Source: Nostoc paludosum FACHB-159
GTDB taxonomy: Bacteria > Cyanobacteriota > Cyanobacteriia > Cyanobacteriales > Nostocaceae
Reading direction: 5' to 3'
Length of the DNA stretch: 64,000 bases
Assembly (NCBI RefSeq): GCF_014698835.1
Contig: NZ_JACJTU010000007.1
Coordinates: 186,001 to 250,000, forward strand
Shown here: piece after piece, positions 39,536 through 47,957 of the stretch
How positions within the stretch are numbered: the stretch's first letter is position 1
Layout: every line of letters starts with the position of its first letter
Notes under the pieces: model-generated
What the model saw: only the letters and a program-made list of their open reading frames with translations
Databases searched by the model: none
Told to the model about the DNA's origin: nothing
Program-made: the position numbers and the translations under genes

Positions 39536-42466
39536 ATGAAAAATCCCACAGTAAATCTCCAAGAATTAATTGCAAGTTTATTCCCATTTAATCACTTACC
39601 CCAGAGTGTTTTAGAAACTTGGATAGGTCAGATACAATTTTTCCGCTATCGCATTGGACAGATAATAGTCACTCAAGAAGCTATGCCTGCTCAAATTACT
39701 ATTATTTATCAAGGACAAGCGAGACTGTTAGGCTACAATGCTGACAACCCAAATCCTGTAACACTGAAACTGCTGTCATCAGGAGAGGTGTTAGGTTGGT
39801 TAAGTCATGTGCGAGGGATTGCATGTGAAACTGCGATCGCTTCTACTGAAGTTATCGCATTCAATCTACCCATTGCTGATTTTCTCACACTACTTAAACA
39901 AGAGCCAGCTTTTGCCCAAGCCTTACAAAATCATGTTACCCTTTTAGAAGTATATGAACTGCTAACAAAAGAACTCACCCGTCGCGCAGATGGCAGCAAA
40001 AATTTAGTTAAGCTTGCTCAAGCTGCAACTGAAGCAGCAGTTATCCAAACATTGCCTGCACGCAAGGTATTTCACAAGCAATTAAACTCAGAATTTTTAT
40101 GGTTAGTTAGCAGTAATTTTGATGCTAATTTTCCTGCGGGGAGTCGTTTAGAATTAGATAATTTAAACCCCAAATTCAAATTTAATACAAATATGCGTTT
40201 AGTGGGTTTACCTAAATCTTTATTAGGAGAAAAACCTACACCCACAACAATTTTACCCGCAGACATTCCCTATGCTTCGGAAATTACCATCACTGAAGAA
40301 TCAACTGCTCCATCTAAGCAAAAAAAGTATCCTTATATCCGAGGTAGAGGCCCTTTAGATGGTTCTTTGGCTTGCTTTGAAATGTTAAGCCAATACTTTC
40401 ACATCCCCATGCGCCGAGATGTATTGCGGCGAGTTTTAACAAAGCAACAAGAAAACAAAGGTGCAATATCTCTGCAATTTTGTGCCGCCGCCGCTGAATT
40501 GATGGGATTGACAACGCAGATGGTGAAAGTTCCTGCTGCTGCTGTCAGTCGTTTGCAACTACCACTAATGATTAGTTGGCAAGGTAGTTTTGCCATTGTT
40601 TATAAAAATAGCAACCAAGAGTTACTGATTGCTGTTCCAGAGATGGGATTGTTGCGCTACAAACTGCGAGACTTTGTTGAAAACTGGGGGCAAGAAGGAG
40701 AAGTACTACTACTACAAACCACTAAAAATACTCCCAAGGCACGGTTTAGTTTGAATTGGTTTGTACCTGCAATCAAACGCCATCGCAAAGTACTTATTGA
40801 AGTGTTGTTGGCTTCGATTGTAATTCAGATTTTTGGGTTAGTAAATCCTTTAGTCACCCAAGCAATTATTGATAAAGTATTGGTCGGCAATAGTCCTGGT
40901 ACTTTGGAAGTTTTTGGGATATTTTTGCTAGTAGTCGGGGTAGTTGAAGCCATTCTTACCACAGTCCGCACTCATTTATTTGTAGATACAACTAATCGGA
41001 TTGACCTCTCCCTTGGTTCAGAGGTGATTAGTCATCTGTTGCGTTTGCCATTATCTTATTTTGAGCGCCATCCTGTGGGTGAATTGGCAACACGCATTCA
41101 TGAATTAGAAAATATCCGTTCTTTCTTGACTGGTACAGCGTTAACTGTAGTGATGGATGCAATGTTTTCTGTAGTCTACATTGTGGTGATGGCATTTTAT
41201 AGCCCAATTCTGACTTTAGTAGCATTGGTAACGGTACCGTTGTTTGGCTTACTCAACTTGGTAGTATCGCCAGTAATGCGGCGACAATTACAAGAAAAAG
41301 CCGAACGCAATGCCCAGACTCAATCTTACTTAGTAGAAGTCATGGGAGGAATGCAGACAGTCAAGGCGCAAAATTTAGAAATGCGATCGCGTTGGCAATG
41401 GCAAGAACGTTATGCCCGTTACATCAGTGCCGGTTTTAAAACAGTTTCTACCCAAACTACAGCCAGTTCTGTTAGTAGCTTCCTCAACAAGTTTTCTAGC
41501 ATGTTAGTGCTGTGGGTAGGCGCTTATCTCGTCCTCAACCAACAACTCACCCTCGGACAACTCATCGCTTTTCGCATCCTTGCAGGTTATGTAACTAGTC
41601 CATTGTTACGCTTGATGCAACTATGGCAAAATTTCCAAGAAACAGCCTTATCTCTGCAACGCCTTGCTGATATTTTAGACACTCCTCAAGAAACAGAAAC
41701 AGAAGCGCAAAATATCCTCATGCCTAGCATTCAAGGTCATGTGCGCTATGAAAATCTCAGTTTTAGCTTCCGCGATCGCGGCCCATTGCAACTGTCTAAT
41801 ATTAACTTAGACTTTCCCACTGGCTCTTTTATTGGCATTGTTGGACAAAGCGGTTCCGGTAAAAGTACGTTGCTAAAATTAGTACCTCGGCTTTACGAAC
41901 CCAAGTCTGGCAAAATCTTAATTGACGGCTATGATATCACCAAAGTCGAACTATACTCCTTACGCCGTCAAATTGGCATGGTGTTACAAGATACCTTATT
42001 ATTTGATGGCACAGTCCGGGAAAACATTGCCCTGGGAAGTCCTGAAGCTAGCGACGAAGAAATTATTGCGGCGGCTCAAGTAGCATTTGCCCACGACTTT
42101 ATAATGGACTTGCCCAGTGGTTATAATACCCTAGTCGGCGAACGAGGTTCAGCGCTATCTGGAGGACAACGCCAAAGAATTGCGATCGCTCGTACCGTCC
42201 TGCAAAATCCCCAATTACTCATCCTTGATGAAGCCACAAGTGCCTTAGACTACAACGCCGAAGCCCAAGTTTGCCGCAACTTAGCCACAGCTTTCCAAGG
42301 AAAAACAGTCTTTTTCATCACTCACCGCCTCAGCACAATCCGCAATGCCGATGTCATCCTGATGATGGATAAAGGTGTCGTCGTCGAACAAGGCACTCAC
42401 GAACAATTAATGGCACTCAAAGGTTACTATTACTGCCTCTACCAACAACAGGAAACGCAGATTTAG
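39536..42466 (+). CDS. Type I secretion ABC exporter with cyclic-nucleotide-binding and degenerate C39 domains
   Basis: 976 residues. Residues about 15-140 form a cNMP-binding-like domain (FFRYRIGQIIVTQEAMPAQI, SSGEVLGWLSHVRG). About 265-390 is a C39-like domain in which the catalytic Cys and His are not conserved (GPLDGSLACFEMLSQYF where active enzymes have DCGxAC; SWQGSFAIVYK where a His is expected), as in HlyB-type chaperone-like domains. Six membrane segments span about 415-700. The ATPase has Walker A GQSGSGKST (near 770), LSGGQRQRIAIAR, LLILDEATSALD and FITHRL. Exports unprocessed substrates with the HlyD protein encoded next. Confidence 0.93.
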   Translation: MKNPTVNLQELIASLFPFNHLPQSVLETWIGQIQFFRYRIGQIIVTQEAMPAQITIIYQGQARLLGYNADNPNPVTLKLLSSGEVLGWLSHVRGIACETAIASTEVIAFNLPIADFLTLLKQEPAFAQALQNHVTLLEVYELLTKELTRRADGSKNLVKLAQAATEAAVIQTLPARKVFHKQLNSEFLWLVSSNFDANFPAGSRLELDNLNPKFKFNTNMRLVGLPKSLLGEKPTPTTILPADIPYASEITITEESTAPSKQKKYPYIRGRGPLDGSLACFEMLSQYFHIPMRRDVLRRVLTKQQENKGAISLQFCAAAAELMGLTTQMVKVPAAAVSRLQLPLMISWQGSFAIVYKNSNQELLIAVPEMGLLRYKLRDFVENWGQEGEVLLLQTTKNTPKARFSLNWFVPAIKRHRKVLIEVLLASIVIQIFGLVNPLVTQAIIDKVLVGNSPGTLEVFGIFLLVVGVVEAILTTVRTHLFVDTTNRIDLSLGSEVISHLLRLPLSYFERHPVGELATRIHELENIRSFLTGTALTVVMDAMFSVVYIVVMAFYSPILTLVALVTVPLFGLLNLVVSPVMRRQLQEKAERNAQTQSYLVEVMGGMQTVKAQNLEMRSRWQWQERYARYISAGFKTVSTQTTASSVSSFLNKFSSMLVLWVGAYLVLNQQLTLGQLIAFRILAGYVTSPLLRLMQLWQNFQETALSLQRLADILDTPQETETEAQNILMPSIQGHVRYENLSFSFRDRGPLQLSNINLDFPTGSFIGIVGQSGSGKSTLLKLVPRLYEPKSGKILIDGYDITKVELYSLRRQIGMVLQDTLLFDGTVRENIALGSPEASDEEIIAAAQVAFAHDFIMDLPSGYNTLVGERGSALSGGQRQRIAIARTVLQNPQLLILDEATSALDYNAEAQVCRNLATAFQGKTVFFITHRLSTIRNADVILMMDKGVVVEQGTHEQLMALKGYYYCLYQQQETQI

Positions 42467-42532
42467 TCATTAGTCATTGGTTTATCTCCCTCATCCCCCA
42501 GTCCCCAGTCCCCAGTCCCCACTCCCTCTATT

Positions 42533-44035
42533 ATGAACATTCCACACAAATTCGATCAGCCGGTTCTTTTACAACAAACGCCTACTTGGTCAAGAGCGAT
42601 CGCTTGGACTATTATCGGAGTTAGCGCCTTTACAGTAATTTGGGCATCAGTATTCAAAATTGAAGAATCAGTTCACGCCACTGGCAAATTAGAACCGCAA
42701 GGTGCAGTTAAAGAAATTCAAGCTCCAGTTAACGGCGTTGTTAAAGAAATTCTAGTTAAAGATGGTCAGCGAGTCAAAAAAGGTGAAATACTTATTAGCC
42801 TAGAACAAACAACATCTGAGGCAGAACTTACTTCATTGAAACAAAGTCATGCTGCTCAGTTACAATCAAAACAGTCTTTAGAACTAGAAAATGATTTCTA
42901 TCGGCGGCAACTACAAGGACAAGTTTCACAACAACAAATATTACAGCAAACTGCTCTTTTAAAACTTAAGCCAGAACTAGCTTTATTAACTAAAAATCGA
43001 GTTGCTGTTTTGGCTGAAAATCAGCTGTATCGCGCACAATTAAACGGCACTAATACTGGAATAGCACTTACTTTAGAGCAACAGTTACGCTTGCAAAATC
43101 GCCAGCAAGAATTAGAATCACGCTTGATGGCAGCTAAATTAGAAACACAACAAACACAACAGCAATTACTCCAAACTCAAGCACAATTAGGCAGTGCCCA
43201 AGATGTTCTGGCAATTAATCGCCAAATTTATCAAAATCTCAAAACTTTAGACAAAGCGGGTGCATACCCCAGAATGCAAATCCTCAAACAGGAGCAAGAA
43301 GTAAATGTCAAACAAGCAGAAGTAATGCGGCTAACTCAAGAAAAGCAGCGATTACAATTAGCTGTTGTGCAAGCAAATGAAAAGTTTCGGAATGCTGCGG
43401 CGCTATCTCAAGAAGACTTATTAGGAAAAATTACAGAGAACGACAAAAGAATTGCTGAAATTGACAGTCAACTAACTAAAGTAATTATTGAAAATCAAAA
43501 ACGAATTTATGAAATTAATAGCCAAATCGGAGAAATTGACAGCAAGTTAGCTCAAGCAAAACAAACGCTGAAATATCAAAAAATTGCTGCTCCGGTGGAT
43601 GGTACTGTTTTTGAACTCAAAGCTAAAACAGCAGGGTTTGTTGTCAATTCCAGCGAACCAATTCTCAAAATCGTTCCCAGCGATAGTTTAGTTGCTAAAG
43701 TTTTCATCACCAACCGTGACATTGGCTTTGTTAGAGAAGGACAACAAGTAGATGTGAGAATTGATTCCTTTCCTTTTCAAGAGTATGGTGATATCAAAGG
43801 TGAGTTAATTGAAATTGGTTCTGATGCTCTACCTCCAGACCAAGTTTATAATTTCTGGCGTTTTTCTGCAAAAGTCCGCCTGAATGGACAGAAGTTACTG
43901 ATTAATCAACGCCAAATTTCGCTGCAATCAGGAATGTCTATTAATGGTAATATTAAATTGCGTCAGCGTACAGTTATGAGTATCTTCACTGATTTCTTAG
44001 TGGATAAAGCTGAAAGCTTAAAATCTGTTCGTTGA
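42533..44035 (+). CDS. HlyD-family membrane fusion protein
   Basis: 500 residues. One N-terminal membrane anchor (AIAWTIIGVSAFTVIWASV, about 21-40), a lipoyl-like half (ATGKLEPQGAVKEIQAPVNG), about 250 residues of glutamine-rich coiled coil (QQQILQQTALLKLKPELALL, LEQQLRLQNRQQELESRLMA), the second lipoyl half (IAAPVDGTVFELKAK) and a beta-barrel domain (VFITNRDIGFVREGQQVDVR). It bridges the inner-membrane ABC exporter to an outer-membrane TolC-like channel, whose gene is not in this window. Separated from the exporter by 66 bp of CCCCAGT-type repeats. Confidence 0.93.
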   Translation: MNIPHKFDQPVLLQQTPTWSRAIAWTIIGVSAFTVIWASVFKIEESVHATGKLEPQGAVKEIQAPVNGVVKEILVKDGQRVKKGEILISLEQTTSEAELTSLKQSHAAQLQSKQSLELENDFYRRQLQGQVSQQQILQQTALLKLKPELALLTKNRVAVLAENQLYRAQLNGTNTGIALTLEQQLRLQNRQQELESRLMAAKLETQQTQQQLLQTQAQLGSAQDVLAINRQIYQNLKTLDKAGAYPRMQILKQEQEVNVKQAEVMRLTQEKQRLQLAVVQANEKFRNAAALSQEDLLGKITENDKRIAEIDSQLTKVIIENQKRIYEINSQIGEIDSKLAQAKQTLKYQKIAAPVDGTVFELKAKTAGFVVNSSEPILKIVPSDSLVAKVFITNRDIGFVREGQQVDVRIDSFPFQEYGDIKGELIEIGSDALPPDQVYNFWRFSAKVRLNGQKLLINQRQISLQSGMSINGNIKLRQRTVMSIFTDFLVDKAESLKSVR

Positions 44036-44221
44036 GAAGAATTCAGAATGCGATCGCATTGCCACTGATGCGGTCTTAATTCTATTTTGAAAGACAATTG
44101 TTAACCAAGCTTCCTATCAATAAATACTTTGTTTATAGCAGTTGGAGTATAGTTTAAGACATAAACTTCTCGTAAAAAAACGATGTCAAGAGACTTTCGC
44201 AAGCCTATTGCCTTTTGCGGA

Positions 44222-44836
44222 TTAATTCATCAGTGCAGCCAGCAAAGTTCTGACCACGGCTTCCAATTCTTCAGTCACTCGGTAAAGGTTAATTGCTTGT
44301 TCAATACTTTGTTTTTGTCTGTATAATATACCAAATTGCCAGACATTACCTGTTGTTACTGCTCCTAATATTTCAGCTTGATTAGAATCAGTCCATTTAT
44401 CAAGGGCTATCATCTCAGTGGCTAGTTGGATAAATCCCCTATTTATATCTGCTTGCTTAGCTTCAATCACAATTAAATTTTTTGTTGTTCGGAGATAATA
44501 ATCCAAATTGCCTTGGAGCTTATTATCAACTTTAATACTATACTCTATTCGTAATTTTGCGCGGGAATAATGGATTAAATCAGTAACAATAGGCGCAATT
44601 AAAATTTCCCGGCGAGTAGCTTCGTTTTCTAAATCTACAAAAGGTAATACTTCTTCAATCCGTTTTCTCAGGTCAGTAAGTCTGTCTAATGTGCCTGAAT
44701 ATTGTGGTAATTCCAGAAATTTACGCTCGAATGAATAACCAAATTCAGCAACTAAATCATCAACTGCAAACCCTAAGTCAAAGTAATTGCTAAAAGTATA
44801 TGAGCGATTTGGGTCTAACAATGGCGGGCGGCTCAT
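44222..44836 (-). CDS. PD-(D/E)XK nuclease-like hypothetical protein
   Basis: 204 residues. The core YSIKVDNKLQGNLDYYLRTT followed by LIVIEAKQADINRGFIQLAT has the spacing of a PD-(D/E)XK active site (Asp in NLDYY, Glu and Lys in IEAK), as in HsdR N-terminal and similar families. Short proteins of this kind are common, scattered and unexplained in cyanobacteria. No methylase or partner is nearby. Nuclease activity is inference. Confidence 0.7.
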   Translation of the reverse strand: MSRPPLLDPNRSYTFSNYFDLGFAVDDLVAEFGYSFERKFLELPQYSGTLDRLTDLRKRIEEVLPFVDLENEATRREILIAPIVTDLIHYSRAKLRIEYSIKVDNKLQGNLDYYLRTTKNLIVIEAKQADINRGFIQLATEMIALDKWTDSNQAEILGAVTTGNVWQFGILYRQKQSIEQAINLYRVTEELEAVVRTLLAALMN

Positions 44837-45279
44837 TGAATTCCTCCAATCAAATAAATTCAGTCAAAATAATTCATAATTAATAATTACTAATTTATAA
44901 CTATTACCCCACGCATAAATACGCTTTCTTGAAAAATGATGCCAAAATAATTAATATTTAATAATTATTAATTATATTCATAAATCAAGGGGCTTGTACC
45001 TGAAATTATGAATTATGAATTATAAATTAATAATTATTTAGTCATCTTCAGATGACTTTTACTATGAGCAAGGAACTTCAGTTCCTTGCTGGACATCGGT
45101 TTTTAAGTTAAATTAACATCGATGTATAGCTGTACACCCCTACAGCCGATTATTATGTTGCAAAGATTTTTTGAATTGGTATATAGCGCTTGGCAATCAA
45201 ATGAAGTACAGAAATTGGTAGGGGCGCAAAGCTTTGCGCCCCTACCAAGTACCTCACTAAAACGGGAAATGCTATAAGT
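44837..45279. other. A/T-rich intergenic region with palindromes
   Basis: 443 bp without a gene. 44,875-45,040 is extremely A/T-rich (repeated TAATAATTATTAATTA and ATTATGAATTA). Palindromes: GCAAGGAACT-tc-AGTTCCTTGC (45068-45089) and TTGGTAGGGGCGCAAAG/CTTTGCGCCCCTACCAA (45215-45248). The latter lies 31 bp past the DUF1822 stop and probably terminates it. Confidence 0.75.
45215..45248 (-). terminator. 34-bp perfect palindrome after DUF1822
   Basis: TTGGTAGGGGCGCAAAG is immediately followed by its exact complement. Such GGGGCGCAAAGC palindromes recur in cyanobacteria; here it stands at the end of the sigma-DUF1822 transcript. Confidence 0.75.
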
Positions 45280-46434
45280 TCAAAACCTTAAAATTTCTCG
45301 CTCGTAGCCTTCTGGTGTTGGTTCAATTTCCCAGACTAAGCCTTCTCCTGGCTCTAGTTCTACATCGACATAAAGCCGATCGCTCGCTTGTGTTGCTGTA
45401 TCCTCATTATTAATAAAGGGTTGCAAATCTTCGGTTAATAGTCTGAGTTTAAATCCAACTGGAATGGTTTCATCTGGATTGGCATTTTGCAATTCAAAAC
45501 GCCATACATTGTCTGTTAAATTACCTCTAGTAAATACGCGCAACTCGTAGGTATAACCAGCGATCGCCAACTGTCGCGACAAACATATATTTGATTCTGC
45601 GCTTTCTCGATTCCGCACGCCACTAGGAGCTAATTGCAACCTAGTCGTTCCCCAACCAAGTTGTTGGGCTAAATTTGATACTCCTGTTTGCAACCATTGT
45701 TGAATTGACCACTGTGGGGATAACCCTTGGCGGCGTTCGTACAACTGCTGACGCCAACCACCATGTGCTAATAATGCTCCCCAAAGTTCAAAGGGAATGG
45801 CTAAACGCGGAAAAACTACTTCTGAATTACCCAGGCGTTCTAGTAGGTTTTCTGCCTGTGCTAAAGGTAACTCTGGTAAAGCTGCCACTGACGCACGTAA
45901 AATTTCCTCTGGACAAAGTTGACGAGTAATCCACAAACCATTAATGTCTTTGATTAAGCGATCTTCATCCAAAGAGTAAGTGCGATCGCCCCCATCATAA
46001 ACCCCTTTGGTTTTCAATTGACGATGAGTTGTGTATCCCCAAACACTCACCCAGCCCCCATTAGGATTAACTTGTACTCCGATATAATAATCAGCAACCC
46101 AACTGGGAATATCCACCCATTCCTGGGGTACACGCAATTCTGGTGTGTCAATTGTTGTTGTCGGAATTAATACCAATCGAAACCCTTCACAAGCGATGGC
46201 ACTTCCATTAACAAATTCCCAAAAGCTAGGTAGTGCAGCTATTTGAGTCGAAAGTTTCGCACTGGGAAATTGCTCCTCTCTCAACCAAGGTAAAAATGCA
46301 TCTAGGCACATTTGGTTAACTGAGGCTAGCCACCGTGCGCCAGATGTAGAAAAAGCTGCTGATTCCTGGGTTTGAGAAGATAGGGAAATTTCTAGGGTCA
46401 GCTGTTCTGGAATTGGGGATACATCAAAAGTCAT
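45280..46434 (-). CDS. DUF1822 family protein
   Basis: 384 residues from the ATG at 46434, two bases after the stop of the sigma-factor gene (TGA-CA-ATG), which argues for coupling; a longer frame reaching 46491 would overlap that gene. Sequence matches the cyanobacterial DUF1822 family: SGARWLASVNQMCLDAFLPW, WVDIPSWVADYYIGVQVNPN, and a C-terminal beta-rich LQPFINNEDTATQASDRLYV DVELEPGEGLVWE region. Function unknown. The family is commonly paired with this sigma factor type and with CHASE2 proteins. Confidence 0.85.
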   Translation of the reverse strand: MTFDVSPIPEQLTLEISLSSQTQESAAFSTSGARWLASVNQMCLDAFLPWLREEQFPSAKLSTQIAALPSFWEFVNGSAIACEGFRLVLIPTTTIDTPELRVPQEWVDIPSWVADYYIGVQVNPNGGWVSVWGYTTHRQLKTKGVYDGGDRTYSLDEDRLIKDINGLWITRQLCPEEILRASVAALPELPLAQAENLLERLGNSEVVFPRLAIPFELWGALLAHGGWRQQLYERRQGLSPQWSIQQWLQTGVSNLAQQLGWGTTRLQLAPSGVRNRESAESNICLSRQLAIAGYTYELRVFTRGNLTDNVWRFELQNANPDETIPVGFKLRLLTEDLQPFINNEDTATQASDRLYVDVELEPGEGLVWEIEPTPEGYEREILRF

Positions 46435-46436
46435 TG

Positions 46437-47642
46437 TCAAGACTCCACTGGCGACGAGAGAATAATAGGGCGATAGTGAGCAATTAACCATTCTTCTAGA
46501 GAATTGCTCATACTGTCGATTACGTCAGATGTCACAGAAATATGCAGTGTTTTTTGGCTCCACTGCGCTAATTCCATTAGTAAAGTCTTTTTGATTTTAG
46601 TTAATTGCCGAGAAACTGTATATTGTTTAACTCCTAGCTGTAGGGCAATATCTTGCTGGGTCAATCCTTGCTTGTAGTAGGTTTGCAGAAGTGCTTGGGC
46701 TGCGGTATCTAATTTTTCTAATGCATCGCTTAAAATTCGGTTGATTTCGGTAGTTCGCTGTGTTAAATGTTCTGTTTCTTCTTGAAGAATTATTTCATTT
46801 AATACCGATTCTTGAACATCATTTGTCAGGAGATCGAGCAATTCACCTGTTTCTTGTCCGGGTACGGGGACATCAAGGGAAACAGAGGCGGGATATTCAT
46901 AGAAACGCACGGCTTTAGCAGTAGCAATTAACCAAGATTCCGCATTTTCTGGAGTGCAGGCTGGATGAGAACTAGGCTGACTCAGGCGTTCAGTGTTGTA
47001 AAGCTTGGCGATCGCTTGTAATGTTGCATTATCTGGTTTGGTAAGTTTGTGAGCAGTTGCAGCATTATTGGGTGCGTAAACTTGCAAGAAACAATTCCAA
47101 GCCAGAACATAACGCGCGATAATTTGTGATGGATAACCCCCTTGTTTGAGAGATTCCACTAATCGCTTTTGGCTGATTTTGTGCAGCAATCCCCAATCGC
47201 TACAAATATCGACTTCTTGCTGCTGACGTAACAAATCTTTGATTAAATTACTAAAAGTAAATTCAGCATAAATTTTCAAATTTGAACTTAATTGTGGGTT
47301 AAAGCCTCTGAGAACTTTGTCAATGCGAGCGATGGCTGTTTGGAAAAAGTCGGCGATGGAATGTTGACTTAGTACATTCATCTTCATTTTTCTCGCAACC
47401 CAATAGCAGACTTCCTGCAAATAAGCTGTTATATGAGCAACAGCGATGGGACTTGCCTGGGTTTGCCAAATACGATGCCAGTAAATAGCCCAAAAGGTTT
47501 CAGACTCTTGAAAAGAATATTGTTCTAAACAATTTTGCATACTTCGCCGCAACTTACTATCAGTAATCCAACGGTCAAAAACATCACCTTTAAACAGCAC
47601 AAATGTGGAAAAAATTTCAATGATATGTTGTCTTGAATACAT
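46437..47642 (-). CDS. Sigma-70-like regulator with C-terminal region 4 HTH
   Basis: 401 residues. Residues about 305-365 form a sigma region 4 helix-turn-helix: LDTAAQALLQTYYKQGLTQQ, DIALQLGVKQYTVSRQLTKI. The N-terminal and central parts are helical (LRRSMQNCLEQYSFQESETF) and weakly like region 2 (YAEFTFSNLIKDLLRQQQEV). Group 3/ECF-like in character, but no clean -10 region 2 motif is visible. Divergent from the CHAT-CHASE2 gene with a 315-bp shared upstream region, so it may control that unit. Confidence 0.8.
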   Translation of the reverse strand: MYSRQHIIEIFSTFVLFKGDVFDRWITDSKLRRSMQNCLEQYSFQESETFWAIYWHRIWQTQASPIAVAHITAYLQEVCYWVARKMKMNVLSQHSIADFFQTAIARIDKVLRGFNPQLSSNLKIYAEFTFSNLIKDLLRQQQEVDICSDWGLLHKISQKRLVESLKQGGYPSQIIARYVLAWNCFLQVYAPNNAATAHKLTKPDNATLQAIAKLYNTERLSQPSSHPACTPENAESWLIATAKAVRFYEYPASVSLDVPVPGQETGELLDLLTNDVQESVLNEIILQEETEHLTQRTTEINRILSDALEKLDTAAQALLQTYYKQGLTQQDIALQLGVKQYTVSRQLTKIKKTLLMELAQWSQKTLHISVTSDVIDSMSNSLEEWLIAHYRPIILSSPVES

Positions 47643-47894
47643 AAAATTTTTGGTTTGATAAAAATAACTAATAAATTTAAAATACTTTCTAGTACCGAGA
47701 TTTTCCTGAAATTTAACCTCAACCCAATGTAATTTTCTTCTTAGCCAAACCGTGTTGCTTTATAGTAGAGTGCATTATGTCTATGTGAGATTATTGAGAA
47801 AAAATTATGTTTCTTGCATAAATATAATAATTGGAGATGATATCTAATGTGTGCCAAAGTTACATATTTTATGATTAAGACCGTCATTACTCAT

Positions 47895-47957
47895 TTGCCT
47901 ATTGCCTAATGCCTATTGCCTATTGCCTATTGCCTAATGCCTATTGCCTAATGACTA
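47895..47957. repeat. Heptamer tandem repeat (TATTGCC) running into a start codon
   Basis: About eight TATTGCC/TAATGCC heptamers followed by AATGACT-AATGACT, the last ATG being the start of the CHAT-CHASE2 gene. Such short tandem repeats are characteristic of heterocystous cyanobacteria. Confidence 0.9.

Noticed and set aside
39536..42466. Bacteriocin-type exporter that cleaves double-glycine leaders
   Set aside because: Catalytic Cys and His of the C39 peptidase are not conserved and no leader-peptide gene is adjacent.
47895..47957. CRISPR-like short array
   Set aside because: Unit is seven bases without spacers; a simple tandem repeat also present at 57,326, 58,370 and 63,800.
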